64,000 nt of DNA, from the NCBI RefSeq assembly GCF_947623445.1, contig NC_135242.1, forward strand, positions 7,068,001-7,132,000, written 5' to 3'. This document shows positions 61,901 to 64,000 of this stretch, in pieces (position 1 is the stretch's first letter; every line of letters starts with the position of its first letter). The notes below the pieces were generated by a model, which was given only the letters and a program-made list of their open reading frames with translations, was not told the origin of the DNA and made no database searches. Position numbers and translations under genes: made by a program. Source of the stretch: Clavelina lepadiformis (lineage: Eukaryota > Chordata > Ascidiacea > Aplousobranchia > Clavelinidae).

Positions 61901-63993
61901 AGTCAAAATTTGATAAAAATAAAGTCAAAAAAATTTTTTTTTAGGTCAAAATAAAAATGGCCCTAATCATAATTCATTAATGTACACCATTACAAAGACC
62001 GCACATCACAATGGCTTATTGTCTCAATGTTTGAGAAACACGTAAAAATCTTGCTTGAACTGTCGGTTCGATAAAGTGTCGTTCGATCAACTGTCGGTTT
62101 GATCAACTGTCGGTTCGATAAAGTGTCGTTCGATCAGCTGTCGGTTCGATAAAGTGTCGTTCCATCAACTGTCGGTTCGATTAACTGTCGTTCGATAAAG
62201 AGTCGTTCGATCAGCTGTCGTTTCGATCAGCTGTCGTTCGATAAAGTGTCGTTCGATAAAGTGTCTTTCGATAAAGTGTCATAGTACCCAAAGCTACAGT
62301 GGAAAATTAGTGTTGAAAACACTGATGTAATATTACTATTAATATTTTAACCATAAGACAAAAACAATTTCTTCCATTTAAATTGCTACTTTACAGAATG
62401 GGAAAGCAGCACTGCATTTGGCTGCAGAAAACGGCCATGATGAGATAGCAGACCGCCTCATCAGGAAAAATGCATTTATAAACGCAAAGACTAAACTGGG
62501 TCACACACCTTTGCATTTAGCGGCGCAAAGAGGCTACAACAACCTTGTGAAACTACTACTCAAGCCTATCGGGTCCGATCAAAAGGCATCTATCGAAGCA
62601 TTGAGTCTGGTAATTACTAAATGTTTTACTTGTTATCATTTAGTATTACGATATACGTCATAAAGATGTTTAATGCTTTATTTTCATGCTTGCAGGACAA
62701 GAAAACTCCTCTTCATAAAGCGTCCGAGGACGGTAAAATTGACGTTTGCAAAACATTGCTGGATGCAGGAGCAGATGCAGAAGCTGTGGACAATGTGAGA
62801 ACATGTGTTTTTTATGACGCGATTGTATGATCATTTCATAACATGGTACTTTCATAACAAAGTATAAACAATGGCAGCTTAAATAAGTTGAATAAGCTGA
62901 GATGAGTTTTTGGTTGTCTTTTTATTCATAAATCTTTGTTTTGTGCATAAAGTGTTAATGGAATTGTTTATAACTCTCACCCATTAATAGTAAAGTAAAT
63001 CTTTACATTCTTTTTCATCTGATTTTCATTTGTGTAACACAGGATGGGCAAACGCCTTTGCATCTGGCAGCTGAAAACGATCACTCAAATGTGGTGAAGA
63101 TGTTTCTCGTCCATCGTCGCGATCTTGTCACGACAGCGAATAGAAACGGGGCAACATGTGCGCATATAGCCGCATCAAAAGGCAGTGCTTCTGTCATAAA
63201 AGAGCTTCTTAAATCAAACAGGGACAGCGTCATCACGGCTAGAAATCTAGTTAGTGCTATACAAAGTACCGCTTAACAAACTTCCTCACTAAACTGTTAA
63301 GAAATAAGCAGTTAAGTATTACCTATAACTGAGATATATTTAGACTTCAAACGCCACAGCACTGCACCTGGCTGCTAGCAAAGGACACGCACAAGCTGTC
63401 AGGGAACTGATTTTAAATGGAGCAAGTCTCATTGACGAAGATTCGGTAAGAAATCTATCGACTAATACAATTTTTTTTGAAAGGAAACCACTGTTCACTT
63501 TTTCTCTATACTGTGTAGATGCCCACATTCCGCGAAACCGTATATTTTTTAAATCATACCTAAAAATGAATTATAACATTAGGAAGGAATGAACGCATTG
63601 CATTTAAGTGCTAAAAATGGCCACACTAACATCATAGAAGTCGTCATACAAAACAAAGGAGCAATACAGAGCGTCAATGGTATAAGTTTGAATGACTTGC
63701 TAAAGAAAGTGAGCAGCAAAACCGGTTTTAACGTTCTTCACGTTGCCACGCAATCTGGAAACGTAAGTGGAGCCTATGGTGTAACAACTGTAACATATTG
63801 TATAATAATGTACATATCCTTACAAAAGCTTTCCATCCACTAAATATTGTGCACATTGATACTGATTTAATTCACTTGAAATCACTGAAAACAGGAGGAT
63901 TTCGCTCGAGAAATGCTCCGAAGGATAGTTGCTACTGAGCCAAGTCAGCTACCAGGAATAAAAATTGATGCAGCCAAAGACACTCTACTAGAT
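52908..63993 (+). CDS. TRPN1: TRPN1/NompC mechanosensitive channel, N-terminal ankyrin part
   Basis: Twenty-one exons, 1140 codons, continuing past the right edge. Exons: 52908-53720, 53879-53980, 55357-55455, 55837-55953, 56076-56279, 56551-56689, 56855-56919, 57052-57154, 57455-57549, 57674-57818, 58167-58324, 58404-58532, 58684-58818, 58957-59073, 59165-59263, 62397-62609, 62696-62794, 63043-63249, 63344-63445, 63583-63762, 63895-63993. Start in GCCATGG. Residues 1 to about 230 are Ser/Thr-rich and probably disordered; then some two dozen ankyrin repeats (PLHLAA, ALHIAV). Stretches such as QMLLGFGAPVQIKGG, AGENALHIAVRHC, NGWSPLLFASDEG and GATCAHIAASKG match Drosophila NOMPC as I recall it, in order. 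The repeats act as a gating spring tying the channel to microtubules; the six membrane helices and pore lie beyond the window. Intron 15 carries the nested transposons. Confidence 0.93.
53981..55356. other. Intron 2 of the TRPN gene
   Basis: Nearly 1.4 kb, the longest intron without an insertion. Nothing recognisable inside. Confidence 0.6.
59367..59575 (+). repeat. Left inverted array of the MULE
   Basis: About 13 units of the type ATCGAACGACACTTT or GATCGAACGACAGTT, with small variations (CAGCTG, CAAACG). Candidate multimeric transposase-binding sites. Confidence 0.88.
60182..60960 (-). pseudogene. MULE transposase relic
   Basis: The first part (60960-60676) reads WFCDGTFDVAP then YQLYTIHALVDE and VPLVYTV, the start of the MULE DDE domain with its first catalytic Asp (CDGTF). 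The second part, in another frame from about 60675 to 60182, reads ALAFVPPEDVVQRFEDF, TTWIGRLYRR and the conserved TRTNNSIEGWHNAF, the C-terminal part. The roughly 100 residues between them in normal family members, with the second Asp and the catalytic Glu, are missing, and the join is out of frame. The N-terminal zinc-finger part is absent; the hAT insertion lies just upstream. The element could move only with an enzyme supplied elsewhere. Confidence 0.85.
61014..61965 (+). mobile_element. Non-autonomous hAT element nested in the MULE
   Basis: Starts TAGGGCC and ends GGCCCTA, flanked by an exact 8-base duplication ATCATAAT (61006-61013 and 61966-61973). Several AAAGTCAAAAT-type subterminal motifs stand in direct orientation near both ends (61028-61180 and 61890-61955). 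It keeps only the zinc-finger end of a transposase, so it is internally deleted. It is younger than the MULE. Confidence 0.9.
61471..61680 (+). pseudogene. N-terminal zinc-finger fragment of a hAT transposase
   Basis: Seventy codons from MPKQAKSSS. The motif LRCNFCEVIVKCDKKYFVES followed by HRKSKRHQ is a Cys-x2-Cys ... His-x5-His finger as in the DNA-binding end of some hAT transposases and CGGBP1-like proteins. The catalytic and dimerisation regions are absent. Whether it is still expressed, as a DNA-binding protein for the element's own ends, cannot be told. Confidence 0.7.
62059..62281 (-). repeat. Right inverted array of the MULE
   Basis: About 14 units reading GATAAAGTGTCGTTC or GATCAACTGTCGGTTC, the inverse of the left array. 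Confidence 0.88.
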
Positions 63994-64000
63994 GTAAGTT

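Larger units (their letters stand above)
59360..62287 (-). mobile_element. MULE (Mutator-like) DNA transposon with array-type ends
   Basis: Inserted in intron 15 of the TRPN gene. An exact 10-base duplication, CCAAAGCTAC, flanks it at 59350-59359 and 62288-62297; 9-11 bases is usual for MULEs. The termini are inverted (GTGACGCGACACCTAATCG against GTACTATGACACTTTATCG) and merge into long inverted arrays of a 14-17 base unit. A MULE transposase relic lies on the minus strand inside and a hAT element is nested at 61014-61965. About 2.9 kb, 2.0 kb without the hAT. Confidence 0.88.

Noticed and set aside
59367-62281. Arrays of short repeats as a CRISPR
   Set aside because: Units are 14-17 bases without spacers, occur as inverted pairs at transposon ends, and the host is an animal.
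1-64000. tRNA and other structured RNA genes
   Set aside because: I looked for B-box-like GGTTCGANNCC cores and found none with a matching cloverleaf; a covariance search would be needed to exclude them.

Overview
The window looks like AT-rich genomic DNA of a tunicate, probably an ascidian of the Ciona type. The signs are short multi-intron genes with GT-AG introns, a TRPN/NompC channel gene (lost from mammals), many tunicate-like small repeats, and splice acceptors only 16-22 bases upstream of several start codons, as expected where mRNAs are trans-spliced. The species itself is inferred.

Layout. (1) 1-420: first coding exon of a secreted-protein gene leaving the window on the minus strand. 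(2) 3362-8239, minus strand: complete 12-exon TRAPPC12 gene, a tethering/TRAPP-complex TPR protein. (3) 9780-12470: decayed Ty3/gypsy-type retroelement. (4) 12.7-47.7 kb: a tandem cluster of one gene family. Each intact member encodes a signal peptide, a short linker with one conserved Cys, a short collagen triple helix, and a pentraxin domain split over three exons. Five members look intact (14265, 21255, 30655, 36420, 46210) and two are broken (26970, 43112). All share the same five-exon plan, intron phases (1,1,0,2) and nearly invariant exon sizes. A broken C-type lectin domain (16.4-16.9 kb), a truncated secreted-protein gene (18.5 kb), a solo LTR, a hAT MITE and a Polinton-type polymerase fossil lie among them. 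The cluster contains a tandem duplication of about 7 kb (offset 6990 bp) that made genes A and B. (5) 52908-63993: the 5' 21 exons of a TRPN1/nompC gene (1140 codons, mostly ankyrin repeats), running off the right edge. Its intron 15 holds a MULE transposon of about 2.9 kb with array-type ends, itself carrying a nested hAT element; both target-site duplications are readable.

Biology. The pentraxin genes look like a humoral recognition system. A collagen stalk would trimerise a pentraxin head and the N-terminal Cys could cross-link the trimers, which is the architecture of collectins and ficolins with a pentraxin head instead of a lectin or fibrinogen one. The calcium-site residues differ between paralogues, as in a family diversifying its ligands. 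I know of no vertebrate pentraxin of this design. I consider this cluster the main discovery candidate of the window. TRAPPC12 and TRPN are ordinary conserved genes flanking it.
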